Assembly (NCBI GenBank): GCA_963704335.1
Contig: OY969889.1
Coordinates: forward strand, 744,001 to 808,000
Reading direction: 5' to 3'
DNA length: 64,000 nt
Source of the DNA: PALSA-612 sp963704335
GTDB lineage: Bacteria > Actinomycetota > Thermoleophilia > Gaiellales > Gaiellaceae
Shown: positions 16,011 through 28,077 of the stretch, piece after piece
How the letters are laid out: every line of letters begins with the position of its first letter
Numbering within the stretch: the stretch's first letter is position 1
Program-made: the position numbers and the translations under genes
Notes under the pieces: generated by a model
Seen by the model: the letters and a program-made list of their open reading frames with translations, nothing else
Told to the model about the DNA's origin: nothing
Databases searched by the model: none

Positions 16011-16582
16011 ACGACAAGCGCCTGCGCGATTACGGCCTCAAGTCGGAGCGCGTGCTCTGGGAGGGGAAGGGCCCCGGCGTCTTCGAGCAGGAGATCGAGC
16101 TGCTGGAGGAACGGCTCATGCTGACCACGCTCGAGCGGGCGGTGGCCTGGGCGCAGACGAAGTCGATGTGGCCGGACACGTTCGGGCTTGCCTGCTGCGC
16201 GATCGAGATGATGTCGATCGTCTCTTCGCGCTACGACATCGCGCGCTTCGGAATGGAGGCGTTCCGGGCGTCGCCGCGCCAGGCCGACCTGCTGATCGTG
16301 TCCGGTCGCGTCGTCCACAAGATGGCAGCCCCGCTACGGGAGATCTACGACCAGATGCTGGAGCCGAAGTGGGTCATCGCCATGGGCGCGTGCGCGTCAT
16401 CCGGCGGCATGTTCAACAACTACACGACCCTCCAGGGCGTGGACAAGGTCGTCCCGGTCGACGTCCATGTGCCCGGCTGCCCGCCTCGTCCCGAGGCGCT
16501 GATGGAGGGCATCGTCAGGCTGCACGAGAAGGTGCAGGCCGGCGTGCCGCCTGCGTACGAGATTCGCGGGGTTGCCGAGTGA
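16007..16582 (+). CDS. nuoB: NADH-quinone oxidoreductase subunit B
   Basis: A 191-residue peripheral-arm subunit that binds the last [4Fe-4S] cluster (N2) before the quinone. The ligands are visible: the adjacent Cys pair in FGLACCAIEMM, Cys in GACASSGGMFNNY and Cys in HVPGCPPRPEAL. The start GTG 16007 overlaps the nuoA stop; GTG 16001 is a second option two codons upstream. Its stop overlaps the nuoC start. Confidence 0.95.
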   Translation: MNDKRLRDYGLKSERVLWEGKGPGVFEQEIELLEERLMLTTLERAVAWAQTKSMWPDTFGLACCAIEMMSIVSSRYDIARFGMEAFRASPRQADLLIVSGRVVHKMAAPLREIYDQMLEPKWVIAMGACASSGGMFNNYTTLQGVDKVVPVDVHVPGCPPRPEALMEGIVRLHEKVQAGVPPAYEIRGVAE

Positions 16583-17133
16583 TCTACGAGGGCGTCCCCG
16601 GCGTCGTCGAGCGGAAGGAGGCGCACGGCGAGACCACGCTCGTCGTCGACCCAGCGCGCATCGTCGAGGCGTGTCTCCACCTGCGCGACGCGCTCGGCTT
16701 CAACTTCCTGTCCGACCTCTCGGCTGTCGACTACCTCGGCTGGGGCGAAGAGCCAGTCGCCGGCTACTGGGGACACGCCACGGGGCGGGACCTCAACGCG
16801 CCCGGCACCGCCGCACGGCCGCGCACTCCAGAGCCGAAGCCGAAGCGCTTTGCCGTCAACTACCACCTGTTGCGCGTGGAGCCCGCTGCACGCGAGGCGC
16901 GCCGTGTGCGCGTGCAGACCTGGCTGGACGACGGCGAGGCAGCGCAGAGCGTCATCCGCGTCTGGCCGACCGCGGACTGGCACGAGCGGGAGGCCTGGGA
17001 CATGATGGGCATCCGCTTTGAAGGGCACCCGAACCTCGTCCGCATCCTCATGGAGGACGACTGGCAGGGCCACCCGCTGCGCAAGGACTACCCGATCGGC
17101 GGAGAGCCCGTCCGCTTCTCGGACGAGGTCTGA
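16579..17133 (+). CDS. nuoC: NADH-quinone oxidoreductase subunit C
   Basis: A 184-residue subunit of the connecting module. The C-terminal signature WHEREAWDMMGIRFEGHPNL with LRKDYPI is typical of the 30-kDa subunit. Between about residues 62 and 92 is a Pro-rich insert (GTAARPRTPEPKPKR) not found in shorter homologues. Separate from NuoD, unlike the fused NuoCD of enterobacteria. The start overlaps nuoB by four bases and the stop overlaps nuoD by one. Confidence 0.93.
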   Translation: MIYEGVPGVVERKEAHGETTLVVDPARIVEACLHLRDALGFNFLSDLSAVDYLGWGEEPVAGYWGHATGRDLNAPGTAARPRTPEPKPKRFAVNYHLLRVEPAAREARRVRVQTWLDDGEAAQSVIRVWPTADWHEREAWDMMGIRFEGHPNLVRILMEDDWQGHPLRKDYPIGGEPVRFSDEV

Positions 17134-18389
17134 TGGCCATCGCAGCCCCCCGCATCTACGAGGGCACACGCATCCCTTCGCCGATCCCGACGATGATCGC
17201 GGTGCCCGAGGAGCTGCGCCGCGAGGCGGACATCCTCGAGATCAACTTCGGCCCCAATCACCCGTCCATGCACGGCGTACTCCGGCTCGTCCTCGAGCTG
17301 GACGGCGAGACAGTCGTCGGCCTGAAGGCGATCATCGGCTACCTCCACACGGGCTTCGAGAAGTCCATGGAGCAGAAGACCTGGTGGAAGGCGATTCCGT
17401 ACGCACCGCGCATGGACTACGTCTCGTTCCAGGCGAACGAGCTCGCGTTCGTGATGGCGATCGAAAAGCTGCTCGGCATCGAAGTCCCGCCGAAGGCGGT
17501 CTGGATGCGGACGCTCCTCGCCGAGCTGAACCGCATCCACTCGCACCTCGTCTGGCTCGGCACCTCCGCGCTGGAGCTGGGCGCGATCTCGCCCTTTTGG
17601 TACGCGTTCCGCGAACGCGACCGCGTGCTGGATCTCTTCGAGCTCGTCACCGGTGCGCGCATGCACACGCGCTACTTCCAGGTCGGCGGACTGGCTGAAG
17701 ACATCCCGCGCGGCTTCTTCCCGCAGTGCCGCGAGTTCTGCGAGGTGATGCCGAAGGCAGTCGACCAGTACGAGTCGATGCTCACCGAGAACCCGATCTG
17801 GCTCGCGCGGACGAAGGGCGTCGGGCTTCTGTCCGCCGACGACGCGCTGGCACTCGGCCAGTCGGGCCCCGTGGCCCGCGCCTCCGGGATCGACTGGGAC
17901 CTGCGCAAGGCCGCTCCGTACCTTGCCTACGCCGACGTCGACTTCGACGTTCCCGTCAGGTGGAACGGCGATGTCTACGACCGCTACAAGGTGCACATGG
18001 ACGAGATGCGCGAGTCGGTGCGCATCGTCGAGCAGACCCTGGAGGGCATGCCGCCGGGACCGTGGGTCGCGGACGACCGCAAGGTCGTGCTGCCACCGCG
18101 CGAAGAGCTGCACACGTCCATGGAGACGCTCATCCACCACTTCAAGCTGGTGACCGAGGGCTTCACGGTGCCCGAAGGCGAGGTGTACCTGGCCGTCGAG
18201 TCGCCGCGCGGTGAGTTCGGCTGCTACGTCTGCTCCGACGGCGGCCCGCGGCCCTGGCGCGCGCGCTTCCGCGCGCCGAGCTTCGTCGCGCTCCAGGCGA
18301 CCGCGACCTGCATGGGTCATGCACTCGTCGCCGACATGGTCGCCGTCGTCGGCTCGCTCGACACCGTCATGGGCGAGGTCGACCGCTAG
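17133..18389 (+). CDS. nuoD: NADH-quinone oxidoreductase subunit D
   Basis: A 418-residue subunit which, with NuoB, forms the quinone-binding pocket. INFGPNHPSMHGVLRLVLELDGE, IGYLHTGFEKSMEQKTW and the C-terminal RARFRAPSFVALQAT are conserved. It is related to the large subunit of [NiFe] hydrogenases but lacks the metal-binding cysteines, as expected. The start shares one base with the nuoC stop. Confidence 0.96.
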   Translation: MAIAAPRIYEGTRIPSPIPTMIAVPEELRREADILEINFGPNHPSMHGVLRLVLELDGETVVGLKAIIGYLHTGFEKSMEQKTWWKAIPYAPRMDYVSFQANELAFVMAIEKLLGIEVPPKAVWMRTLLAELNRIHSHLVWLGTSALELGAISPFWYAFRERDRVLDLFELVTGARMHTRYFQVGGLAEDIPRGFFPQCREFCEVMPKAVDQYESMLTENPIWLARTKGVGLLSADDALALGQSGPVARASGIDWDLRKAAPYLAYADVDFDVPVRWNGDVYDRYKVHMDEMRESVRIVEQTLEGMPPGPWVADDRKVVLPPREELHTSMETLIHHFKLVTEGFTVPEGEVYLAVESPRGEFGCYVCSDGGPRPWRARFRAPSFVALQATATCMGHALVADMVAVVGSLDTVMGEVDR

Positions 18390-18853
18390 TGGCCCTCGCA
18401 GACCAGATCCAGGAGGTCGCCGCCCGCTATCCCGACCGCCGGTCGGCGGTGCTGCCCGCGCTGCGCATGGCGCAGGAGCGCTACGGCTGGTTGTCCCCGG
18501 AGGCGCTCGCCGAGGTGGCCGATGCGCTCGACTACACGACCGCCTACTGCGTATCGGTCGCCTCCTTCTACGACATGTTCCACCTCGAGCCAGTCGGCAA
18601 GCACCAACTGGAGGTGTGCACGAACCTGTCCTGCGCCCTGGTCGGCGCGCAGGAGGTCGTACGGGCCTTCGAGTCCGAGCTCGGCATCTCGGCCGGTGAG
18701 ACGACTGAAGACGGCCAGGTGGCGTTCCGCGTAGTCGAGTGCCTCAACGGCTGTGGTTACGCCCCCGTGATCGCGGTCGACCATCGCCAGCGGTATTCGG
18801 TCCGGCCGGAGGACGTCCCGTCGATCGTCGAGGAGCTTCGTGCCGGTTCGTAA
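18389..18853 (+). CDS. nuoE: NADH-quinone oxidoreductase subunit E
   Basis: A 154-residue NADH-module subunit with a thioredoxin-like [2Fe-2S] domain. Cluster ligands are in VCTNLSCALVGA (C-x4-C) and VECLNGCGYAP (C-x3-C). The N-terminal helical part contains SAVLPALRMAQERYGWLSPEAL. GTG start; the stop lies within the nuoF gene (14-base overlap). Confidence 0.95.
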   Translation: MALADQIQEVAARYPDRRSAVLPALRMAQERYGWLSPEALAEVADALDYTTAYCVSVASFYDMFHLEPVGKHQLEVCTNLSCALVGAQEVVRAFESELGISAGETTEDGQVAFRVVECLNGCGYAPVIAVDHRQRYSVRPEDVPSIVEELRAGS

Positions 18854-20153
18854 GTCCTTGCTCGCAGGTGCCGACGAGCGCGACCTGACGAAGCTGGCCG
18901 AGTACCGCGCCATCGGCGGCTACGCGGGCGTCGAGAAGGCGCGCGCGATGACGCCGGACGAGCTGATCGCCGAGCTGCAGGAGGCGAATCTGCGCGGGCG
19001 CGGCGGAGCCGGTTTCCCCATGGGCCGCAAGGCGTCCCTCATCGACCGGAAGAGCGGCAAGCCGTCGTATCTCGTCGTCAACGCCGACGAGTCGGAGCCC
19101 GGAGCCTTCAAGGACAGGGAGGTGATCGCGCGCGTGCCGCACCGGTTGCTCGAGGGCTGCCTCATCGCCGCGCACGCGATCGAGGCCGCCCGCGTCTTCA
19201 TCTACATCCGCGGCGAGTACCTCACGGAGTACGAGATCCTCCAGGCTGCGGTCGACGAGGCCGGCGAAGCCGGCATCTTCGGCAGCTGCGACATCCTCGT
19301 CCACCGCGGTGCAGGCGCATACATCTGCGGCGAGGAGACGGCGCTGCTCGACTCCCTGGAAGGGCGTCGCGGCCAGCCTCGCCCGCGGCCGCCGTTCCCG
19401 CCGGTGCAGGGCCTCTACGACGCGCCGACGCAGATCAACAACGTCTGCACAATCGCAACGGTGCCGATCATCATGGAGCTCGGCGCAGCCGAGTTCGCGA
19501 AGATCGGGTCAGAGTCCTCGCCCGGCACGGCCATCTTCTCGATCTCGGGCAACATCGAACGGCCCGGAAACTACGAGCTCGAGCTCGGCACGCCGATGCG
19601 GGAGCTCGTGTACGACCTCGCCGGCGGAATACCGGACGGGCGGCAGCTCAAGTGCGTCATTCCCGGCGGCTCGTCCGTACCGGCGCTGACGCCGGACCAG
19701 CTCGACACGCCGCTCGACTACGACTCGATTCAGGCGGCGGGCTCGTTCTTCGGCGCCGCGTCGCTGATCGTCGTCGACGATCGCTGCTGCATGGTGCAGC
19801 TCGCACTGCGGTCGACGAAGTTCTACATGCACGAGTCGTGCGGCAAGTGCACGCCGTGCCGCGAGGGCACGCGCTGGATGGTGCAGCTCTTGGAGAAGAT
19901 CGAGGCGGGAGAAGCGTCGCACGCGGACATCGATCTGCTGGAGTCGGTCGGCTCCGGCATCCTCGGACGCTCGCTGTGCGCGCTCGGCGACTTCGCCGTC
20001 TACCCGGTCGCGAGCTTCCTCCAGAAGTTCCCCGACGAGTTCCGGGCGCATGTCGACCGCGGGAGTTGCCCGTTCGGCGACTCGTCCACGCTCGACGGGA
20101 TCCTCGCGCCCTCCGACCAGCATGCCCACGCGGAGGAAGCGGTTCATGCCTGA
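18840..20153 (+). CDS. nuoF: NADH-quinone oxidoreductase subunit F
   Basis: A 437-residue subunit that binds NADH, FMN and a [4Fe-4S] cluster (N3). The nucleotide/flavin motif is RGRGGAGFPMGRK near residue 51, with NADESEPGAFKDRE and GAYICGEETALL further on. Cluster ligands are ESCGKCTPCREG near 335 and the Cys in SLCALGDFA. The start GTG is inside nuoE, so translation is coupled. The ribosome site of nuoG (GGAGGAAG) lies in its last codons. Confidence 0.96.
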   Translation: MPVRKSLLAGADERDLTKLAEYRAIGGYAGVEKARAMTPDELIAELQEANLRGRGGAGFPMGRKASLIDRKSGKPSYLVVNADESEPGAFKDREVIARVPHRLLEGCLIAAHAIEAARVFIYIRGEYLTEYEILQAAVDEAGEAGIFGSCDILVHRGAGAYICGEETALLDSLEGRRGQPRPRPPFPPVQGLYDAPTQINNVCTIATVPIIMELGAAEFAKIGSESSPGTAIFSISGNIERPGNYELELGTPMRELVYDLAGGIPDGRQLKCVIPGGSSVPALTPDQLDTPLDYDSIQAAGSFFGAASLIVVDDRCCMVQLALRSTKFYMHESCGKCTPCREGTRWMVQLLEKIEAGEASHADIDLLESVGSGILGRSLCALGDFAVYPVASFLQKFPDEFRAHVDRGSCPFGDSSTLDGILAPSDQHAHAEEAVHA

Positions 20154-22290
20154 CCTCGTCAAGCTGACCGTGGACGACCGCGAAGTCCAGGTGCCGGCCG
20201 GCACCGGCCTCGTGGAGACAGCGGCTGCGGCCGGCATCGAGATTCCCGTCTTCTGCTACGAGCCCCGGCTTGGGGCCCCGGTAGGCGCGTGCCGCATGTG
20301 CCTCGTCGAGATCGAGGGCATTCCCAAGCCACAGGCCGGCTGCACGCTCGCCGCGCAGGACGGCATGGTCGTCAAGACCGCGCAGACGTCCGAGCTCGCC
20401 GCGGCGGCACAGAACTCGACGCTCGAGTTCATCCTCGTCAACCATCCGCTCGACTGCCCCGTCTGCGACAAGGGCGGCGAGTGCCCGCTCCAGGACCTCA
20501 CGTTCCGCTACGGCCCCGGCTCGACGCGGATGACGTTCGACAAGCGGACGTTCGAGAAGCCGATTCCGATCTCGCCGACCATCGCCCTCGACCGCGAGCG
20601 GTGCATCCTCTGCTACCGCTGCACGCGCTTCTCCGAGGACGTGGCCGAGGACGGCCAACTGATCGCCCGCGACCGCGGCGCGCTGTCCCAGATCGCGACG
20701 TACGGAGACCTCCCCTACCGCGCTCCGTTCTCGGGCAACGTCATCGAGCTCTGCCCCGTGGGCGCGCTCACCTCGACGCTCTACCGTTTCGAGGGGCGCC
20801 CGTGGGAGATCGTCAACGTGCCCACGGTCTGCGGGCTCTGCCCGGTCGGCTGCAACGTCAGCGCCACGATCCGCGAGGGTCACGTCCGCCGCGTCTCCAG
20901 CCGCAACAACCCCGAGGTCGACCTCGGCTGGATCTGCGACAAGGGTCGCTTCTCGTATCCCTCGCTGCGGGCCGCCGACCGCGTGACAAAACCGCTGGTG
21001 CGCGTCCAGGGCACGGGGCGCTTCGCCGACGCGAGCTGGGCCGACGCGCTCGCCGAGCTCGAGCGGCTGGCACGCGCAGCGGGCGATTCGGTGGTGCTCG
21101 CGCTCTCCGGCTCGGAGACCGTCGAGGTCGCCTCCGCCCTGTCGCAGCTCGTGCGCAAGGGCTTCGGCTCGCACCGGGTCGTGCTGCCCGAGGAGACGAG
21201 CGCGGCGCTGGACGACTACCGCGCACCGCTGTCCGCGATTGCCGATGCGGAGATCGTCGTCGTGATCGGAGACGACCCGGTCGCGGAGCGGGCGCCGGTC
21301 GTCGACCTCTGGATCCGCGCAGCGAGACGGAAAGGCGCCGAGGTGATGACGTTCGGTCCCGCGGGGACGGTGCAGCGGCCGCCGGGAGACGGTGCCGCCG
21401 TCGTGCGGGAGCTGGCCGACAGGCGAAAGTCGCTTGGCAAGCGACTGCACGAAGCCGACCGCGTCGCGCTGATCTGGTCAGGCCCCGGCGGGCGCGGCGG
21501 TGCTGCGCTCGCGCCGCTGGCACAGGCATTGGGCATTGCCGGCAAGCCCGGCAGCGGCGCCTACTACCTCCCCGCCACGCCCAACGGCCGCGGCGTCGCC
21601 GCGGCGTGGGAGGCGGCTGGCGAGGGCGATGCCGGACCGTCCCAGCGCGTTGGCCTGCTGCTCATCTCCGGCGAGGAGGCGGTGGCCGATCCACAGGTTC
21701 GCGCGCTCGCCGAGCGCAGCGAAGCCGTCGTTGCGCTGACGATGTTCGCCGACGCCGTGCGTGGCTGGACTCAAGTCGTTCTGCCGGGAGCCAGCTATCT
21801 CGAGCGCGACGGCACCATGATCAATCTCGAAGGTCGCGCTCAGCGTGTGCGCCGCACGGAGGACCCACCGAGCCGCCCCGAGCTGGACTGGCTGGCCGAG
21901 CTCGCCGCACGGTTCGACGTCATCCTCGAACCGCTGCACGAGTTGCCGGCCTCGGCCAGCGGAGAGCCGTCTGCTGCCAAGACCGCCGAGGCGCTCGAGC
22001 CTCCGGTGGCGCCGAAGCTTCGCCTGACCCGCTATCGCGCGCTCTTCTCGGGTGGCGCGGTCGAGCGCGTGCCGCAGCTGCAGTTCCAGCGGCCCGAGGC
22101 CGTGATCGAGCTATCGCCGGAGGACGCGCAGAAGCGGTCGATCGAAGCCGGTGAGACGGTCACGGTGCTCGCCAACGGCACCTCGGTCGAGCTCCGCGCG
22201 AGGATCAACCGGCGGCTGGTGGCGGGAGCCGCGCGCGCAGCCGAGGAGCACGTTCGCGGCCTCCCGGATCTCGTGGAGGTGCGGCCGTGA
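20146..22290 (+). CDS. nuoG: NADH-quinone oxidoreductase subunit G
   Basis: A 714-residue subunit holding most of the Fe-S wire. Seen in order: [2Fe-2S] ligands (CYEPRLGAPVGACRMC), the NuoG-type His plus three Cys (HPLDCPVCDKGGEC), two [4Fe-4S] sites (CILCYRC and ELCPVGAL) and then CGLCPVGC with a later Cys in WICDKGR. The last set is the off-path N7-type cluster kept in many bacteria and lost in mitochondria. The molybdopterin-like remainder is degenerate, shorter than the E. coli protein. ATG 20146 has its own ribosome site and overlaps nuoF by eight bases. Confidence 0.94.
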   Translation: MPDLVKLTVDDREVQVPAGTGLVETAAAAGIEIPVFCYEPRLGAPVGACRMCLVEIEGIPKPQAGCTLAAQDGMVVKTAQTSELAAAAQNSTLEFILVNHPLDCPVCDKGGECPLQDLTFRYGPGSTRMTFDKRTFEKPIPISPTIALDRERCILCYRCTRFSEDVAEDGQLIARDRGALSQIATYGDLPYRAPFSGNVIELCPVGALTSTLYRFEGRPWEIVNVPTVCGLCPVGCNVSATIREGHVRRVSSRNNPEVDLGWICDKGRFSYPSLRAADRVTKPLVRVQGTGRFADASWADALAELERLARAAGDSVVLALSGSETVEVASALSQLVRKGFGSHRVVLPEETSAALDDYRAPLSAIADAEIVVVIGDDPVAERAPVVDLWIRAARRKGAEVMTFGPAGTVQRPPGDGAAVVRELADRRKSLGKRLHEADRVALIWSGPGGRGGAALAPLAQALGIAGKPGSGAYYLPATPNGRGVAAAWEAAGEGDAGPSQRVGLLLISGEEAVADPQVRALAERSEAVVALTMFADAVRGWTQVVLPGASYLERDGTMINLEGRAQRVRRTEDPPSRPELDWLAELAARFDVILEPLHELPASASGEPSAAKTAEALEPPVAPKLRLTRYRALFSGGAVERVPQLQFQRPEAVIELSPEDAQKRSIEAGETVTVLANGTSVELRARINRRLVAGAARAAEEHVRGLPDLVEVRP

Positions 22291-23270
22291 CTTACCAGTG
22301 GGTCGTCTACCTGATCGAGGCGTTCATCGTCATCAACATCCTGCTGCTCTCGTTCGCGTACACGACCCTGCTCGAGCGGAAACTGCTGGGCCGCATGCAG
22401 GGCCGCTACGGCCCAAACCGCGCCGGGCCGGTCGGGCTGCTGCAGCCGATTGCCGACCTGCTGAAGCTCATCCGCAAGGAGGCGTTCTTCCCGCGCAAGG
22501 TGGAGGCGATCCCGTACATCGTGGCGCCGGCCTTCTCGGCCTTCACCGCGCTGCTCGCTTTCAGCGTGATCCCGTTCGGGGAGGGCTGGGAGATCCAGGG
22601 CTACGAGATCAACGGCGCGGTCGCGACCGTCGACATCGGACTGATCATCGTCTTCGCCCTGGGCTCGATCGGCGTCTACGGGTTCATCGTCGGCGGCTGG
22701 GCGTCCGAGTCGAAGTTCTCGCTGCTCGGCTCGATGCGGACGTGCGCACAGCTCGTCTCGTACGAGGTCTCGCTCTCGCTCTCGGTGATCGGCGTGATCA
22801 TGATCTCCGAGACGCTCAACCTCTCGTCGATCGTCGACAAGCAGATCGACACGATGTGGTTCGTCGTCCCGCAGTTCGTCGGCTTCGCCGTCTTCTTCAT
22901 CGCGGCGACGGCCGAGAGCGCCCGCGCGCCCTTCGACCTGGTGGAGGCCGACTCCGAGATCGTCGCGGGCTACCACACGGAGTTCAGCGGCATGCGCTGG
23001 GGCCTCTTCCAGATGGCCGAGTACATCAACCTGATCGTGCTCTCCGCGCTGGCGGTGACGCTCTTCTTCGGTGGCTGGGAAGGGCCGTGGGCGCCGCTCG
23101 GGCCGCTCTGGTTCGTGCTGAAGCTCCTGCTCGCCATCACGCTCTTCATCTGGATCCGCGCCTCGGTGCCGCGCCTGCGCTACGACCAGCTGATGCGCTT
23201 CGGCTGGAAGGTGCTGCTGCCCGTGGCGACCCTCAATGCCGTGGTGACCGCCGCCGTGGTGGCCGGATGA
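22287..23270 (+). CDS. nuoH: NADH-quinone oxidoreductase subunit H
   Basis: A 327-residue membrane subunit with about eight helices that joins the peripheral and membrane arms. Conserved TTLLERKLLGRMQGRYGPNRAGPVGLLQPIAD lies near residue 26 and the acidic loop AESARAPFDLVEADSEIVAGYHTE near 210; both line the quinone channel. GTG start overlaps the nuoG stop by four bases. Confidence 0.96.
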   Translation: MTYQWVVYLIEAFIVINILLLSFAYTTLLERKLLGRMQGRYGPNRAGPVGLLQPIADLLKLIRKEAFFPRKVEAIPYIVAPAFSAFTALLAFSVIPFGEGWEIQGYEINGAVATVDIGLIIVFALGSIGVYGFIVGGWASESKFSLLGSMRTCAQLVSYEVSLSLSVIGVIMISETLNLSSIVDKQIDTMWFVVPQFVGFAVFFIAATAESARAPFDLVEADSEIVAGYHTEFSGMRWGLFQMAEYINLIVLSALAVTLFFGGWEGPWAPLGPLWFVLKLLLAITLFIWIRASVPRLRYDQLMRFGWKVLLPVATLNAVVTAAVVAG

Positions 23271-23764
23271 GCCCCAGCCCGCTCGACGCAGTACGCGGCT
23301 TCGGCGTGACCTTCCGCCAGCTGTTCAGGAAGCCGATCACGGTTCAGTACCCCGAGGTCGTGCGCCCGGTCTACCCGCGCTTCCGCGGCCGCCACCGGCT
23401 GCACCGGCACGAGAACGGCCTCGAGAAGTGCGTCGGCTGCTCGCTCTGCGCGGCCGCGTGTCCCGCGGACTGCATCCGCGTCGTCGCGGCCGAGAACGAG
23501 CCGGGCAACCGGGTCTCACCCGGCGAGCGCTACGCGCGGATCTACGAGATCAACATGAGCCGCTGCATCTTCTGCGGCTACTGCGAGCTCGCCTGTCCCT
23601 TCGACGCCATCACGCTGGGCACGGAGTACGAGATCTCGGAGTACTCGCGCGACGACCTGATCTATACGAAGGACATGCTGCTCGCACCGCCCATCAAGAC
23701 GGTGCCCGTCGCAGACCCGGAGGAGTACGACACCCCCGAGCCGTTCTACAAGAGGCGCTCGTGA
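23267..23764 (+). CDS. nuoI: NADH-quinone oxidoreductase subunit I
   Basis: A 165-residue ferredoxin-like subunit carrying clusters N6a and N6b. Two complete motifs are present: CVGCSLCAAACPADC near residue 54 and CIFCGYCELACPFDA near 97. The start ATG overlaps the nuoH stop and the stop overlaps nuoJ. Confidence 0.96.
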   Translation: MSPSPLDAVRGFGVTFRQLFRKPITVQYPEVVRPVYPRFRGRHRLHRHENGLEKCVGCSLCAAACPADCIRVVAAENEPGNRVSPGERYARIYEINMSRCIFCGYCELACPFDAITLGTEYEISEYSRDDLIYTKDMLLAPPIKTVPVADPEEYDTPEPFYKRRS

Positions 23765-24327
23765 CGCTCGTCGTCGCGGCATCCGCAGGCGACGTCGTCG
23801 TCTGGATCGTGTGGGTCGTCGCCTCGGCCGCGTGCCTGGCATCGGCTGTGGGGGTCATCAGCTTTGCCGACCCGTTCTACTCCGCGCTCGCGCTGATCGG
23901 GAATCTCGCATCGCTGGCCGTGCTCTTCCTCTTGCTGTCGGCGGAGTTCGTGGCCGCAGCGCAGGTGCTGATCTACGCAGGCGCCATCGTCGTCATGTTC
24001 CTGTTCGTGATCGCGTACGTCAGCGGCCGTGCCGACGCGCCGTGGGCGGGAGCACCTTCGATCCAGACCTGGGCGGGTATCGCCGCAGCGGCGGCGATCC
24101 TCATCGAGATCCTCGTCGTCATCGGCGTCGGGGCGAGCGGCGGTGACTTCACCACCGAAGCCGACGTCTCGGCCGCGTTCGGTGGGCCGGCCTCGATCGG
24201 CGAGCTGTTCTTGACCGACCACCTGCTCGCGTTCGAGATCACGTCGATCGTGCTGCTCGTCGCTGCGATCGGCGGCGTCATCCTCGGCTCACACGCCCGG
24301 CGCTTCGAGGAAGAAGGCTCGTCGTGA
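23761..24327 (+). CDS. nuoJ: NADH-quinone oxidoreductase subunit J
   Basis: A 188-residue membrane subunit with about five helices. The conserved FLLLSAEFVAAAQVLIYAGAIVVMFLFVI segment contains the pi-bulge helix that couples quinone chemistry to proton transfer. GTG start overlaps nuoI. After its stop comes the only real gap in the nuo operon (92 bases), which holds a dispersed repeat. Confidence 0.94.
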   Translation: MTLVVAASAGDVVVWIVWVVASAACLASAVGVISFADPFYSALALIGNLASLAVLFLLLSAEFVAAAQVLIYAGAIVVMFLFVIAYVSGRADAPWAGAPSIQTWAGIAAAAAILIEILVVIGVGASGGDFTTEADVSAAFGGPASIGELFLTDHLLAFEITSIVLLVAAIGGVILGSHARRFEEEGSS

Positions 24328-24344
24328 CCCGTGCGCTTGTTAAC

Positions 24345-24388
24345 GGTGCCAGGCACCAGTTCCGTGTCTGCGCCAACTTCGTGCCAAT
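24345..24388. repeat. Dispersed palindromic repeat, copy 2 (between nuoJ and nuoK)
   Basis: A 13-base palindrome (GGTGCCAGGCACC) and, 11 bases on, TGCGCCAACTTCGTGCCAAT, which matches the copy at 12807-12843 at 17 of 20 positions. It occupies the single gap in an otherwise overlapping 14-gene operon, so it looks inserted. Confidence 0.7.
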
Positions 24389-24419
24389 TTCGACACTGCG
24401 TCGAAGGAGGCGACCGTAG

Positions 24420-24724
24420 TTGGCCGGCCCGGGTGTCGCCTGGTACCTGGCCATCGCGGCCGTCCTCTTCACTGTCGGTGCGCTCGGCGTGCTCCTGCGC
24501 CGCAATCCGCTGATCATCCTGCTCTCCCTGGAGCTGATGCTGAACGCGGCCAACCTCACGCTGATCGCCTTCGCGCGCCAGCACGGCTCGCTCGACGGCC
24601 AGATCTTCGCCCTCGCCGTGATGGCCGTCGCCGCGTCGGAGGTCGTCGTCGGCCTCGGGCTCGTGGTCGCCATGGCCCGCCGTAACGTCGCGCTCGACAC
24701 CGACCGCCTCACGACCCTGCGCGG

Positions 24725-24728
<4 letters not shown>
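24420..24728 (+). CDS. nuoK: NADH-quinone oxidoreductase subunit K
   Basis: A 102-residue, three-helix antiporter-related subunit. The two membrane glutamates needed for proton transfer are visible, in SLELMLNAANL and ASEVVVGLGL. The start is TTG 24420, nine bases after a strong ribosome site (AAGGAGG); no ATG or GTG fits. The stop overlaps nuoL (ATGA). The own ribosome site makes sense because the repeat separates it from nuoJ. Confidence 0.93.
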
Positions 24729-28076
<3,348 letters not shown>

Positions 28077-28077
<1 letters not shown>

